Positions 1 through 7,945 of a DNA stretch of 64,000 bases are shown here, piece by piece (position 1 is the first letter of the stretch; every line of letters begins with the position of its first letter). The DNA is taken from positions 43,515-107,514 of the forward strand of contig CAKSJP010000005.1 of the NCBI GenBank assembly GCA_934463425.1. The letters run 5' to 3'. The translations under genes were made by a program, and so were the position numbers. The stretch is from an uncultured Ruminococcus sp. (GTDB lineage: Bacteria; Bacillota; Clostridia; Oscillospirales; Ruminococcaceae). A model generated the notes under the pieces. That model was given only the letters and a program-made list of their open reading frames with translations. It had not been told where the DNA came from and ran no database searches.

Positions 1-24
1 TGTATGTGCGGATTTTCCAAACAA

Positions 25-54
25 GCCCTAGTTATGCGAAAAAAATTTTAGGGC
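25..54 (-). terminator. Possible terminator hairpin after metE
   Basis: Inverted repeat GCCCTA (25-30) / TAGGGC (49-54) about 30 bases past the metE stop. The T-rich stretch lies in the loop rather than after the stem, so it is not a textbook intrinsic terminator. The rest of 1-83 holds nothing I can name. Confidence 0.3.
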
Positions 55-83
55 AACACGAAAATACAGACAGATCTGGTGCA

Positions 84-2360
84 TTATTTTCCATATTTCC
101 GGCGCAGCGATTTGGCAGCGGCAACCAGATTTTTCAGACTGGGGATCGTTTCAGCATTGCTTCTTGTTTTCAGTCCGCAGTCCGGGTTGACCCACAGCTT
201 TTCTGCCGGGAGCTTGTCCAGCATTTTCTGCAGAGCCGTCTGAATCTCTTCCACAGATGGAATACGCGGCGAGTGGATGTCGTATACACCGGGGCCGACT
301 TCTGTCCGGAAGTGATTTTCTTTCAGAGCATCCAGAATGGTCAGATCAGAGCGGCTTGCTTCAAAGGTGATCACATCTGCATCCATGTCATCAATTTCTT
401 GAATGATATCAGTAAATTCACTGTAGCACATATGTGTGTGAATCTGCGTATCCGGTTTTACACCGCTGTGCACCAGTCGGAATGCCGGAATCGCCCAGTC
501 CAGATAGTCGCTTTTCCAGTCGGATTTCCGAAGCGGCAGTTTTTCACGCAGTGCAGCTTCATCTACCTGGATCATGTGAATGCCGTTGGCTTCCAGATCG
601 AGCACTTCTTCCCGAATGGCAAGAGCGATCTGATATGCACTTTCCTTCAGGGAAATGTCCTCCCGCGGGAATGACCAGTTCAAAATTGTGACCGGCCCGG
701 TCAGCATGCCTTTCATTGGCTTGTCCGTGAGACTTTGAGCATAGACAGACCATTTCACCGTCATTGGTTTTGCCCGGGAGATGTCTCCCCAGATTACCGG
801 CGGTTTTACGCAGCGTGTTCCGTAAGACTGTACCCATGCCTTTTCTGTGAAAAGATAACCGTCCAGGCATTCTCCGAAGTATTCAACCATGTCATTTCGT
901 TCAAATTCACCATGTACCAGGACATCCAGACCGATTTCTTCCTGTAATGCAACACAGTCTGCAATACGCTGCTTCATATCTGCATCGTATTGTTCCTCAG
1001 AAAGCTCGCCCTTGCGGAATGCCGCGCGCGTCTTTCTGACATCCGCAGTCTGCGGGAAAGAACCGATGGTTGTAGTAGGGAAGAGCGGCAGCTGGAATGC
1101 TTCTTTTTGCAGTTTTTCCCGTTCTGCAAATGCCGGGCATCTGACAAAATCAGCATTGGACAGTGCTGCAACACGTTCCTGTACCGCAGCGTTTTTGCCG
1201 CTTCTGGGTTCTGTAAACAGGCGCAGATTTTCCTGGTATTCTGCAGTTTCTGCGGGAACAGATGCCGTGAGAATCTTTTTGAGGGCGGCAAGCTCCGCAA
1301 GCTTTTCTTCTGCATAGGCAAAGTACTTTTTGTAGCAGTCAGAGAGCTTTGTTTCATTTTTCAGGGTGTACGGCACATGCAGGAGTGAGCAGGAAGTATT
1401 GAGTACGATCTCACAACCGCATTTTTGCAGTGCTGCGATGGTATGCAGCGTGTTGGCATAGTGATTTTTCCAGATGTTTTTTCCGTTGACCACACCGGCG
1501 AAGAGCACTTTCTCCTTTGGAAAACCGTTTTTCTCGACGAGTGCGAGACTTTTCTTGCCCTCTGTAAAGTCCAGACCGATTCCATCGAAATCCAATGCAC
1601 AAGCTTCAGAGTAGCAGTCACGGATATCTCCAAAATAGGTTTGCAGCAGCACCTTGACATTTTGCTTTTCCGAGAGGATCTTCTGATAAAGCTGAATGAA
1701 GAGAGCCTTATCCTCTGCCGTCATATCCATGACCAGGCACGGCTCATCGATCTGCACCCATTCTGTGCCCAGTGATGCGAACTGCTTCAGAATCTCACAA
1801 TAAGCATTAGCAGTATCGGCTGCAAAGTCTGCTGCTGTCTTTTTGCCCGTGTACTTTGCAAGCTTTAAAAACGTATAAGCGCCGATAATGACCGGCTTGG
1901 TGACAACTCCATTTTCCTTTGCTTCCTGGAACAGCACAAAGGGCTTGCTGCCGGAAAGCCGGATTACTGTGTCATCGTCTATTTCAGGAACCATGTAGTG
2001 ATAGTTGGTATTAAACCACTTTTTCATGGCAAACGCGCGGACATCGCCGGCTTCTCCCTGATATCCTCTTGCCATTGCAAAGTAGGTGTCCAGCTCTGAC
2101 AAGTGCAGATCTTGATATCGTTTTGGAACAGCGTGCAGCAGGATCGCAGTGTCCAGCATGCCGTCATAGAAAGAAAAATCGTTCGACGGAATCAGATCCA
2201 GTCCGCTGCTTTTTTGTGCGTTTAAATTTTTCAGACGGAGTGCTGCTGCAGTTTCCTGCAGTGCAGAAGCAGTCAGCTCTCCTCTAAAATATTTTTCACA
2301 TGCAAATTTTAGTTCTCTGAGAGAACCGATTCTGGGATAACCCACAATAGAAGTTTTCAT
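84..2360 (-). CDS. metE: Cobalamin-independent methionine synthase
   Basis: Transfers the methyl group of 5-methyltetrahydropteroyl-polyglutamate to homocysteine, the last step of methionine synthesis, in the cytosol and without B12. The 758-residue length is typical. It begins MKTSIVGYPRIG, the usual MetE opening, and keeps the C-terminal Zn/homocysteine barrel (TTTIGSFPQT, HGEFERNDMVEYF, IHTHMCYSEF, VNPDCGLKTR). ATG codons lie at 2366 and 2360; the AGGA at 2369-2372 is 2 bases from the first and 8 from the second, so I choose 2360. It is a single gene with its own -10 box. Fold and family are near certain. Confidence 0.97.
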   Translation of the reverse strand: MKTSIVGYPRIGSLRELKFACEKYFRGELTASALQETAAALRLKNLNAQKSSGLDLIPSNDFSFYDGMLDTAILLHAVPKRYQDLHLSELDTYFAMARGYQGEAGDVRAFAMKKWFNTNYHYMVPEIDDDTVIRLSGSKPFVLFQEAKENGVVTKPVIIGAYTFLKLAKYTGKKTAADFAADTANAYCEILKQFASLGTEWVQIDEPCLVMDMTAEDKALFIQLYQKILSEKQNVKVLLQTYFGDIRDCYSEACALDFDGIGLDFTEGKKSLALVEKNGFPKEKVLFAGVVNGKNIWKNHYANTLHTIAALQKCGCEIVLNTSCSLLHVPYTLKNETKLSDCYKKYFAYAEEKLAELAALKKILTASVPAETAEYQENLRLFTEPRSGKNAAVQERVAALSNADFVRCPAFAEREKLQKEAFQLPLFPTTTIGSFPQTADVRKTRAAFRKGELSEEQYDADMKQRIADCVALQEEIGLDVLVHGEFERNDMVEYFGECLDGYLFTEKAWVQSYGTRCVKPPVIWGDISRAKPMTVKWSVYAQSLTDKPMKGMLTGPVTILNWSFPREDISLKESAYQIALAIREEVLDLEANGIHMIQVDEAALREKLPLRKSDWKSDYLDWAIPAFRLVHSGVKPDTQIHTHMCYSEFTDIIQEIDDMDADVITFEASRSDLTILDALKENHFRTEVGPGVYDIHSPRIPSVEEIQTALQKMLDKLPAEKLWVNPDCGLKTRSNAETIPSLKNLVAAAKSLRRKYGK

Positions 2361-2392
2361 AGCCATTGTCCTTTCCGCTTTAAGCTGTATTT

Positions 2393-2448
2393 ATTATAGC
2401 ATAAACATATGGCTATGTGGTAACTCCTGTTTTTTATTGCTGGCAATA
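2393..2448 (-). promoter_or_regulatory. metE promoter region with palindrome
   Basis: A perfect TATAAT (minus strand, 2398-2393) lies about 30 bases before metE, with only a weak -35. Just upstream is TATTGC-TG-GCAATA (2435-2448), flanked by T and A tracts so that both strands read alike. The 2-base centre is too tight for a good RNA hairpin, so a protein-binding site, perhaps of a LysR/MetR-type activator, is more likely. That role is inference. Confidence 0.4.
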
Positions 2449-2456
2449 GAAAAAAG

Positions 2457-2792
2457 CTATGCTGAATCGCGGCACCTTTTCTTTACCGTATCTGCTGCCA
2501 GATAGATCAATTCGGAATTGGATGGCTTTCCTTGTGTGCTTGAAAAGTGCTGATTCAGATGGTTTTGAACATATGTTTTGTCAATGGCATAACGAATGGC
2601 ACGTTCTATACTGGGGCAGCTGCAATTGTGTGCAGCTGCAATATTTTGTAAAATCGGCATGATTGGCTGAATTGGATCCTGCAGCACCAGCAATACGGCT
2701 TCCTTCAGATAACCGCATCCCTTTAAATGCGGTAAAATGGAAAATTCCCTTTCGATTACCTCAGAAATTGTAGAATAAAGATACGGATTCAT
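2457..2792 (-). CDS. Stand-alone Spo0A-type C-terminal DNA-binding protein
   Basis: A 111-residue protein that aligns by eye with the effector domain of the sporulation regulator Spo0A. It has the same order of blocks: GCGYLKEAVLLVLQD (like KGYLYLREAI), a helix ending in IAAAHNCS, the recognition helix block SIERAIRYAID (like RVERAIRHAIE), and KPSNSELIYLAAD (like KPTNSEFIAMVAD). There is no receiver domain, so phosphorylation cannot switch it in the normal way. I take ATG 2792 because GGAG lies 6 bases upstream; ATG 2798 touches the same GGAG, and codons up to 2900 would sit inside the leader hairpin. Target genes are unknown; it may modulate or mimic Spo0A. Confidence 0.8.
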   Translation of the reverse strand: MNPYLYSTISEVIEREFSILPHLKGCGYLKEAVLLVLQDPIQPIMPILQNIAAAHNCSCPSIERAIRYAIDKTYVQNHLNQHFSSTQGKPSNSELIYLAADTVKKRCRDSA

Positions 2793-2886
2793 ATACATCT
2801 CCACAAAAGCAGAAGAAGCACATGGCTGTGTGCTTCTTCTGTCACGTTTCATTTTTTCATTTTTCTCTCTACAAGAGCATACCCAG

Positions 2887-2956
2887 GCGATACTGCACAA
2901 AGCTTTATACAGTATTGCTCTTTATAAATTATATCGCAATTTTTGTCAGAAATCAA
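2887..2956 (-). promoter_or_regulatory. Promoter plus 5' leader repeat (copy 1)
   Basis: Minus strand: TTGATT (2956-2951), 17-base spacer, TATAAT (2933-2928). Seven bases after the -10 box begins an imperfect palindrome (2920-2887) with arms GCAATACTG and CAGTATCGC around a GCTTTGTG core. The expected transcription start falls at the edge of the repeat, so the mRNA of the Spo0A-like gene would begin with this hairpin. Confidence 0.65.
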
Positions 2957-3085
2957 TACCAAATCCCCCAAATGACAGTTTTAGTCCCCCAAATGCATTG
3001 CTTCGTTAGAACTTGTATGGAAAATTCATACATTTGTCAAAACATCCCTAGATCACTGTCTTTGTCGTCGAAAAAACTTGTCAAG
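2942..3085. promoter_or_regulatory. Cluster of near-consensus 0A boxes
   Basis: The Spo0A target is TTTGTCGAA. Upstream of the Spo0A-like gene are TTTGTCAAA (3033-3041, one mismatch), TTTGTCGTCGAA (3061-3072, the box split by TCG), CTTGTCAAG (3077-3085) and TTTTGTCAGAA (2942-2952). The sites could bind this protein or a full Spo0A. They are short, AT-rich matches, so chance is possible. The rest of 2957-3216 shows nothing else. Confidence 0.3.
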
Positions 3086-3216
3086 CGATAGCCTGTCTGC
3101 AGGTTCGCTCCTAACATACAATCATTTCTGTGCATTCTTCAAACATCATCGTTTTTCAAACGATTCCTAAAACCTATAAAAACATTTTTTGAAAGAGATC
3201 TTATGGTAGAATACTC

Positions 3217-3310
3217 TTGATTTCTCCTGCCGTAAGGGACGCTAGAAGCCGGATTCGTATGTCAGGAGCAATACCATATCAAACCCGCCTGTGCGGTGCT
3301 GCTCCTGGTA
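3217..3310 (+). promoter_or_regulatory. Folded leader with exclusive pairings, includes repeat copy 2
   Basis: CTCCTG (about 3223-3228) can pair with CAGGAG (3263-3268), and the same CAGGAG can instead pair with CTCCTG at 3302-3307. The second hairpin encloses a copy of the GTGCGGTGCTGC repeat. Such mutually exclusive stems are typical of attenuators, but there is no T-run after the second stem and a strong promoter lies downstream. I recognise no known riboswitch class. Confidence 0.35.
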
Positions 3311-3342
3311 TTATTGCTTCGTGCCGATGCGCCGAAATGCAT

Positions 3343-3371
3343 TTGACATTTCGGAGACCCTGTGCTACAAT
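3343..3371 (+). promoter_or_regulatory. Promoter of the G3E GTPase gene
   Basis: TTGACA (3343-3348), 17-base spacer, TACAAT (3366-3371), about 27 bases before the start codon. This is a near-perfect sigma-A promoter giving a very short leader. Confidence 0.75.
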
Positions 3372-3397
3372 AAAAGAAAATAGAAAGGATGAGCAAT

Positions 3398-4375
3398 ATG
3401 ACGAAAATCGACTTGATCACAGGTATTCTCGGCTCTGGAAAAAGTACACTGATTCATCATTATGCAGAACATCTGATCCGGCAGGGAAAACGCATTGCCA
3501 TTTTGGAAAATGATTTTGGCGCAGTGAATGTGGATATGGTCATGTTTCAAGATTTGAAAGGAGAGAATTGTCAGTTGGAGATGATCGCCGGCGGCGGAGA
3601 TCCCTGTTGTCATAAACGGCGATTTAAGACACAGTTGATTTCCCTTGGAATGCAGCATTTTGATCGTGTCATTCTTGAACCGTCAGGGATTTTTGATATG
3701 GATGAATTTTTTGATACGCTATATGAATCTCCACTGGATCGTTGGTTTGAAATCGGCAGCATTCTGACTGTGCTCGATGCAGAAACACCGGAGATTCTCT
3801 CTGCCCAGATGGAGTATTTATTAGCATCTGAGGCTGCCTGCTGCGGAAAGCTGGTTTTGAGCAAATGGCAGGAGCTGAAGCGTGAAACGCCGGAGCAGAT
3901 TACAGAGCGCCTTTTAAATCATTTGAACCGCGCTCTGACAGGCATTCAATGCAAGCGTCAGTTTTGCACGAAGGATGTCTGGGTGCGGGATTGGAACGTT
4001 TTGACAGAGGCAGATTATGAAATGCTTCAGACTGCCGGCTATTGTAATTATAGTTATGTAAAGCAATTTCGCACCGAGACGATTCAGAGTGAGGTGCATT
4101 ATTTTATGCATCTTGCTATTCCGGAGACAGAGATCCAGCCGTTAATGCATCAGATCATGTCAGATCCCTCTTGTGGGAAAATCTATCGGATCAAAGGGGC
4201 GCTTCCGACAAAGGATGGCTGGCTGAAGATCAATGCTACTGCGGAAAAAACGGAAATATCTCCGATTCCGGATGGCCAGGCAGTGCTGATCGTAATCGGA
4301 GATAATGTTCAAAAGGAAAAAATTGACGGCTATTTGCAGTCCTTGAATACGGATGAAAAATATATTTCCATTTAG
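3398..4375 (+). CDS. G3E-family (CobW/COG0523-like) GTPase, atypical metal motif
   Basis: A 325-residue member of the P-loop G3E GTPases, which deliver metals (Zn, Co, Ni) to target proteins. The Walker A motif GILGSGKST is at the N-terminus, followed by ENDFGAVNVD and the Walker B-like ILEPSG. Two family hallmarks are altered: the metal-binding CxCC, usually within GCxCC, reads GGDPCC, and the base-recognition NKxD reads SKWQ. Metal binding or nucleotide specificity may therefore differ. The start is ATG 3398, since the AAAGG touches the ATG at 3389 but is 9 bases from 3398. It is monocistronic, between its own promoter and a terminator. The substrate is unknown. Confidence 0.85.
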   Translation: MTKIDLITGILGSGKSTLIHHYAEHLIRQGKRIAILENDFGAVNVDMVMFQDLKGENCQLEMIAGGGDPCCHKRRFKTQLISLGMQHFDRVILEPSGIFDMDEFFDTLYESPLDRWFEIGSILTVLDAETPEILSAQMEYLLASEAACCGKLVLSKWQELKRETPEQITERLLNHLNRALTGIQCKRQFCTKDVWVRDWNVLTEADYEMLQTAGYCNYSYVKQFRTETIQSEVHYFMHLAIPETEIQPLMHQIMSDPSCGKIYRIKGALPTKDGWLKINATAEKTEISPIPDGQAVLIVIGDNVQKEKIDGYLQSLNTDEKYISI

Positions 4376-4442
4376 GGGTTGTTTGAAACAGCGATGTTTG
4401 AAAAAAAGCCAGACAGTGATTTCTGGCAAAACTGCAAAAAGC

Positions 4443-4481
4443 AAAAAGAGCGTATCGAAGCCGTTTCGATACGCTCTTTTT
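4443..4481. terminator. Bidirectional intrinsic terminator
   Basis: A perfect 17-bp stem AAAAAGAGCGTATCGAA / TTCGATACGCTCTTTTT with a 5-base loop. It has a T-run on either strand, so it can end the GTPase gene (plus) and the ABC operon (minus). A smaller GCCAGA/TCTGGC hairpin precedes it. Confidence 0.9.
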
Positions 4482-4571
4482 GGCACAAACAATATGTGCT
4501 GGATGAATCATAATACTTTCAGCGATAATCTGCAAACATGACTTGACAAGCCATACAAGGGGAGAAGCAGC

Positions 4572-5297
4572 TTACAACACCTTGGAAAGAAATTCCCGGA
4601 GACGGGGATTTTGAGGATTGCTGAAAAATTCCTGTGGTTCATTTTCTTCTACAATTCTGCCGCTGTCCATAAACATTACGCGAGAGGCAACTTCTTTAGC
4701 AAATCCCATCTCATGAGTGACTACTACCATGGTCATGCCGTCATCTGCCAGCTCTCTCATTAAGCTTAATACCTCGCCGACCATTTCCGGGTCTAGTGCT
4801 GAGGTGGGCTCGTCGAAAAGCATTACATCCGGATTCATAGCAAGTGCACGGGCAATTGCAATACGCTGTTTTTGGCCGCCGGAAAGCTGATTCGGATACT
4901 GATTGGCTTTGTCAGAAAGACCTACTTTTTTCAGCAGTTCTACGGCTTTCTGGTCAGCTTCTTCTTTTGTGAGACGTTTAAGCTTTACTGGCGCAAGGGT
5001 AATGTTTTTCTGGATTGTCAGATGTGGAAATAAATGAAAATGCTGAAAAACCATGCCCATTTTCTGCCGCACAGCATAAAGCTGACGGTCGGACATGCTT
5101 GTCAGATCTTGCTCTTCAAACAGAATCTGGCCGCTGCTGGGCTGCTCCAAACGATTCAGACATCGAAGAAATGTACTCTTACCAGAACCGGAAGGTCCGA
5201 TGATAACAACCTTTTCGCCCTTTTCAATATTGGTGGAAATATCCTTCAAAATGTGAAGATCTCCAAAGGATTTATTCAGATGTTTAACCTCGATCAC
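4572..5297 (-). CDS. Polar amino acid ABC transporter, ATP-binding protein
   Basis: A 241-residue ATPase of the GlnQ/ArtP type that powers uptake of a polar amino acid. Walker [11 protein letters not shown]-loop, signature [19 protein letters not shown], Walker [14 protein letters not shown] and the switch His in [12 protein letters not shown] are all intact. It is last in a minus-strand operon of binding protein, permease and ATPase, and its first codons overlap the permease end by 14 bases, implying coupled translation. The substrate cannot be read from this subunit. Confidence 0.95.
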   Translation of the reverse strand: MIEVKHLNKSFGDLHILKDISTNIEKGEKVVIIGPSGSGKSTFLRCLNRLEQPSSGQILFEEQDLTSMSDRQLYAVRQKMGMVFQHFHLFPHLTIQKNITLAPVKLKRLTKEEADQKAVELLKKVGLSDKANQYPNQLSGGQKQRIAIARALAMNPDVMLFDEPTSALDPEMVGEVLSLMRELADDGMTMVVVTHEMGFAKEVASRVMFMDSGRIVEENEPQEFFSNPQNPRLREFLSKVL

Positions 5298-5991
5298 TTC
5301 GAGCCAGCCTCCTTTCCAGACGCGTTACCAGAGAACTCAGGATCATGACCATGATCAAATAGATCAGCGCAACTGCGATCAGCGGCAGAAAAGCCTCATA
5401 GGTCTGGCTTCGGATAATATCGCCGCCCTTGGTCAGGTCGATTACCGCAATATATCCGGCAACTGAAGTTTCTTTCAGCAAAACGATGCATTCGTTTGCC
5501 AGCGCCGGCAACACATTTTTGAATGCCTGGGGCAGGATGACAGAAAGCAGCGTTTTGGGATAGTTCAAGCCCAGACTGGAGCTTGCTTCAAACTGTCCGT
5601 TATCAATGGACATGATGCCGGAGCGCACGATCTCTGCCACATACGCCGCAGAGTTCAGACCGAACGCCAGCACTGCCACAAAGGTTTTCCCCACATTTAC
5701 CGAGGCAAAAATGACGAAGTAGATGATCAGCAGCTGTACAACAACAGGCGTTCCGCGAATTACCGTCAAATAGATCCGTGCCAGAACATTCAAAAAGCTC
5801 AGCTTTCCGGTCTTGTCATGGGTCGAACGGATAATTGCGATGAGAAATCCCAGCACCATACCCAGGATTACTGCAAAAAAGGTAATCAACAGCGTGGTTT
5901 TTAAACCGTCCAGCAGGTACAGCCAACGGTCTTTTTCAATAAGCGTAGAATGGAATTTATTTATAAAATTATCAATAAAACTCACAGTCAT
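5284..5991 (-). CDS. Polar amino acid ABC transporter, permease
   Basis: A 235-residue HisM/GlnP-type inner-membrane permease. It has an N-terminal amphipathic stretch, then hydrophobic helices, and the family motifs [16 protein letters not shown] and the cytosolic EAA loop [22 protein letters not shown], which docks on the ATPase. AGGAG lies a few bases before ATG 5991 and overlaps the end of the upstream binding-protein gene (9-base gap). It is the middle gene of the operon. Confidence 0.95.
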   Translation of the reverse strand: MTVSFIDNFINKFHSTLIEKDRWLYLLDGLKTTLLITFFAVILGMVLGFLIAIIRSTHDKTGKLSFLNVLARIYLTVIRGTPVVVQLLIIYFVIFASVNVGKTFVAVLAFGLNSAAYVAEIVRSGIMSIDNGQFEASSSLGLNYPKTLLSVILPQAFKNVLPALANECIVLLKETSVAGYIAVIDLTKGGDIIRSQTYEAFLPLIAVALIYLIMVMILSSLVTRLERRLARSDRG

Positions 5992-6000
5992 TATCTCCTG

Positions 6001-6786
6001 TTAGTCTTTCCGGACGATGATAACCTGTGTGGTCGTTGCATAGCCCTGTGTGAAGGATACGTTTTCCTCACGATCCGGTGTGACAGTCATGCCGGCTACA
6101 CCCACATCTGCCTTGCCGGACTGTACAGCAGCGATGATGGAGTCAAATTCCATGTTCTCCACTTTCAGTTCCATGCCGATCTCGTCGCAGACTGCCTGCA
6201 TCATATCTACATCAACGCCGACAATTGCATCACCGTCTACGCTCTCGTACGGCGGAAATTCCGCATTGGTTGCCATAACCAGCGTGCCGGTACGCTCCAC
6301 GCTGTCATCCGGTGTATAGGACTTCTGGTCTGCGCTGTCGCCGATCCAATGGCTGACAATCTCATCCAGTGTGCCGTCCTCTTTCAGTTTGGTCAGAGCA
6401 TCATCCAGCTTCTGTCCCAGTTCATCGTTGCCCTTCTTGTAAGCGATGGCGTATTCTTCCTCTGCAAAGGGGTCGTCCAGAATTTTCAGGGTGTCATTCT
6501 TTGCCACAAAAGCTTTTGCCGGCTCGCTGTCGATGATAACCGCGTCCAGCTTGCCCTGTTTCAGTGCCTGTACGGCATCTGCACCCTTGTTGTACGGTTC
6601 AACCTTGGCATCTTCTACATCACCTGCATAAATATAACCGGTTGTACCCAGTTGTGCACCGATGGTCTTTCCTTTCAGGTCATCGGCGCTGAACACGGTG
6701 TTGGCCGGTGTGCCGCAGGCGGTCATAGATACAGCGAGCATTGTACTTGCTGCCAGGAGTGCAATTGTTTTCGTTGCTTTTTTCAT
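6001..6786 (-). CDS. Amino acid ABC transporter binding lipoprotein, circularly permuted
   Basis: A 261-residue lipoprotein with a signal peptide and acylated Cys24 (SMTAC). It has all segments of a type 2 periplasmic binding protein, but in the wrong order. Residues 33-150 hold lobe 2 and the return segment that normally end the protein: SADDLKGKTIGAQLGTTG, DAVIID, then YAIAYKKGNDEL and LKEDGTLDEIVSHW. After a linker (151-167), residues 168-261 hold the usual N-terminal half: MATNAEFPPY, GVDVDM, and the ligand-carboxylate Arg motif MTVTPDRE. The protein ends at what is normally the hinge (VIIVRKD). Length is normal, so this is a permutation, not a fragment or duplication. It is the first gene of its transporter operon and shares no frame disruption with it. 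Confidence 0.9.
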   Translation of the reverse strand: MKKATKTIALLAASTMLAVSMTACGTPANTVFSADDLKGKTIGAQLGTTGYIYAGDVEDAKVEPYNKGADAVQALKQGKLDAVIIDSEPAKAFVAKNDTLKILDDPFAEEEYAIAYKKGNDELGQKLDDALTKLKEDGTLDEIVSHWIGDSADQKSYTPDDSVERTGTLVMATNAEFPPYESVDGDAIVGVDVDMMQAVCDEIGMELKVENMEFDSIIAAVQSGKADVGVAGMTVTPDREENVSFTQGYATTTQVIIVRKD

Positions 6787-6850
6787 ACAAAAACTTCCTT
6801 TCTGTCAGTTTTTTTGCTGACTTGGCTTTTATTGCTGATATGCAGGGAAA

Positions 6851-6933
6851 CACCGCACAAAGCTGATGTGACGGCTTTGTGCGGTATTGCCGCAATTCTT
6901 TTCTATTATAATCGAAAATCAGAAAGAATGCAA
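6851..6933 (-). promoter_or_regulatory. Promoter plus 5' leader repeat (copy 3)
   Basis: Minus strand: TTGCAT (6933-6928), 17-base spacer, TATAAT (6910-6905). Thirteen bases on begins the repeat, here with a perfect 12-bp stem ACCGCACAAAGC (6852-6863) / GCTTTGTGCGGT (6874-6885) around a 10-base loop. This is the cleanest copy. It would form the 5' end of the transporter mRNA. Confidence 0.75.
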
Positions 6934-7016
6934 GTCATTTTCAACCTTTTTTGATTTTTTTGCGTTTTTGATATGTTATGTTGATAAATTCTTTCATTTT
7001 CTATGTTGAAATCCGG

Positions 7017-7045
7017 TTGACAGAACTGAAAAACCATGCTATAAT
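7017..7045 (+). promoter_or_regulatory. Promoter of the second ABC operon
   Basis: TTGACA (7017-7022), 17-base spacer, TATAAT (7040-7045): a consensus sigma-A promoter. A leader of about 70 bases follows, without the palindromic repeat. Confidence 0.85.
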
Positions 7046-7118
7046 AGAAATTGTTTTTTTATAATAGTGTATTAGTGCTGTAAAGTGCTGATAGATGAGA
7101 AAAAAGGAGAGTTTTTGT

Positions 7119-7922
7119 ATGAAACAGAATTGGATGACTCGTTTGCTGGCTGGAGCTGCAGCAGGAACAATGACATTTGCATTGGCAGGCTGTGGAAATG
7201 GTGCTGACAACAAAAAAAGTGCCGACAAGGAAAAGTTCATTGTTGGCTTTGACGCAGCATTTCCGCCTTATGGCTATCAGGATGAAAACGGCGAGTATGT
7301 CGGCTTCGACCTGGATCTGGCTGCAGAAGTCTGCAAGCGGAACGACTGGGAACTGGTGAAGCAGCCCATCGACTGGAATGCCAAGGACATGGAACTGAAC
7401 TCCGGCACGATCAGCTGCATCTGGAACGGCTTTACCATGAATGGCCGTGAGGATGAATATGCTTGGACTGATCCGTATGTGGACAACTCTCAGGTATTTG
7501 TAGTCAAGGAAGACAGCGGCGTTGCCACATTTGCTGACCTTGCAGGAAAGAGCGTTGCTGTACAGACAGACTCCTCTGCAGAGGCAGCCCTCAATGAAGA
7601 TGATAATAAGGAATTGAAGGATTCTTTTAAGGAACTCGTTGTTGTTTCTGATTACAATACCGCATTTATGAATCTGGATTCCAATGCAGTTGATGCGATC
7701 GCCATGGACGTCGGCGTTGCAAAATATCAGATGGAATCCCGTGACGGTTCCTATAAGATCCTGGATGATGTTCTGTCTGCAGAACAGTATGCAGTTGGTT
7801 TTGCAAAGGACAATACCGAACTGCGGGACAAGGTGCAGAAAACACTGGATGAGATGCGGAAAGACGGTAAATTTGCAGAAATTGCAGAAAAGTGGGGTCT
7901 GACAGACTCTGTGATCGATTAA
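7119..7922 (+). CDS. Amino acid ABC transporter binding lipoprotein, normal order
   Basis: A 267-residue type 2 solute-binding lipoprotein with lipobox LAGC (Cys25). Blocks come in the usual order: FDAAFPPYGY and VGFDLDLA near residues 50-70, the Arg-containing NGFTMNGREDE near 110, then ADLAGKSVAVQTDSS, VDAIAMD, and YAVGFAKDNTELRD with a C-terminal helix. It provides a direct internal contrast to the permuted protein at 6001-6786. The start is ATG 7119 with AGGAG 9 bases upstream. It is the first gene of a plus-strand operon; its acidic-face pocket suggests a polar amino acid, but the substrate is not assignable. Confidence 0.95.
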   Translation: MKQNWMTRLLAGAAAGTMTFALAGCGNGADNKKSADKEKFIVGFDAAFPPYGYQDENGEYVGFDLDLAAEVCKRNDWELVKQPIDWNAKDMELNSGTISCIWNGFTMNGREDEYAWTDPYVDNSQVFVVKEDSGVATFADLAGKSVAVQTDSSAEAALNEDDNKELKDSFKELVVVSDYNTAFMNLDSNAVDAIAMDVGVAKYQMESRDGSYKILDDVLSAEQYAVGFAKDNTELRDKVQKTLDEMRKDGKFAEIAEKWGLTDSVID

Positions 7923-7945
7923 ATCTCCGAAAGGAAGCTTTGGAT

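Noticed and set aside
2793..2900. Longer start for the Spo0A-like protein
   Set aside because: The extension would translate the leader hairpin and has no conserved residues; the GGAG before 2792 is well placed.
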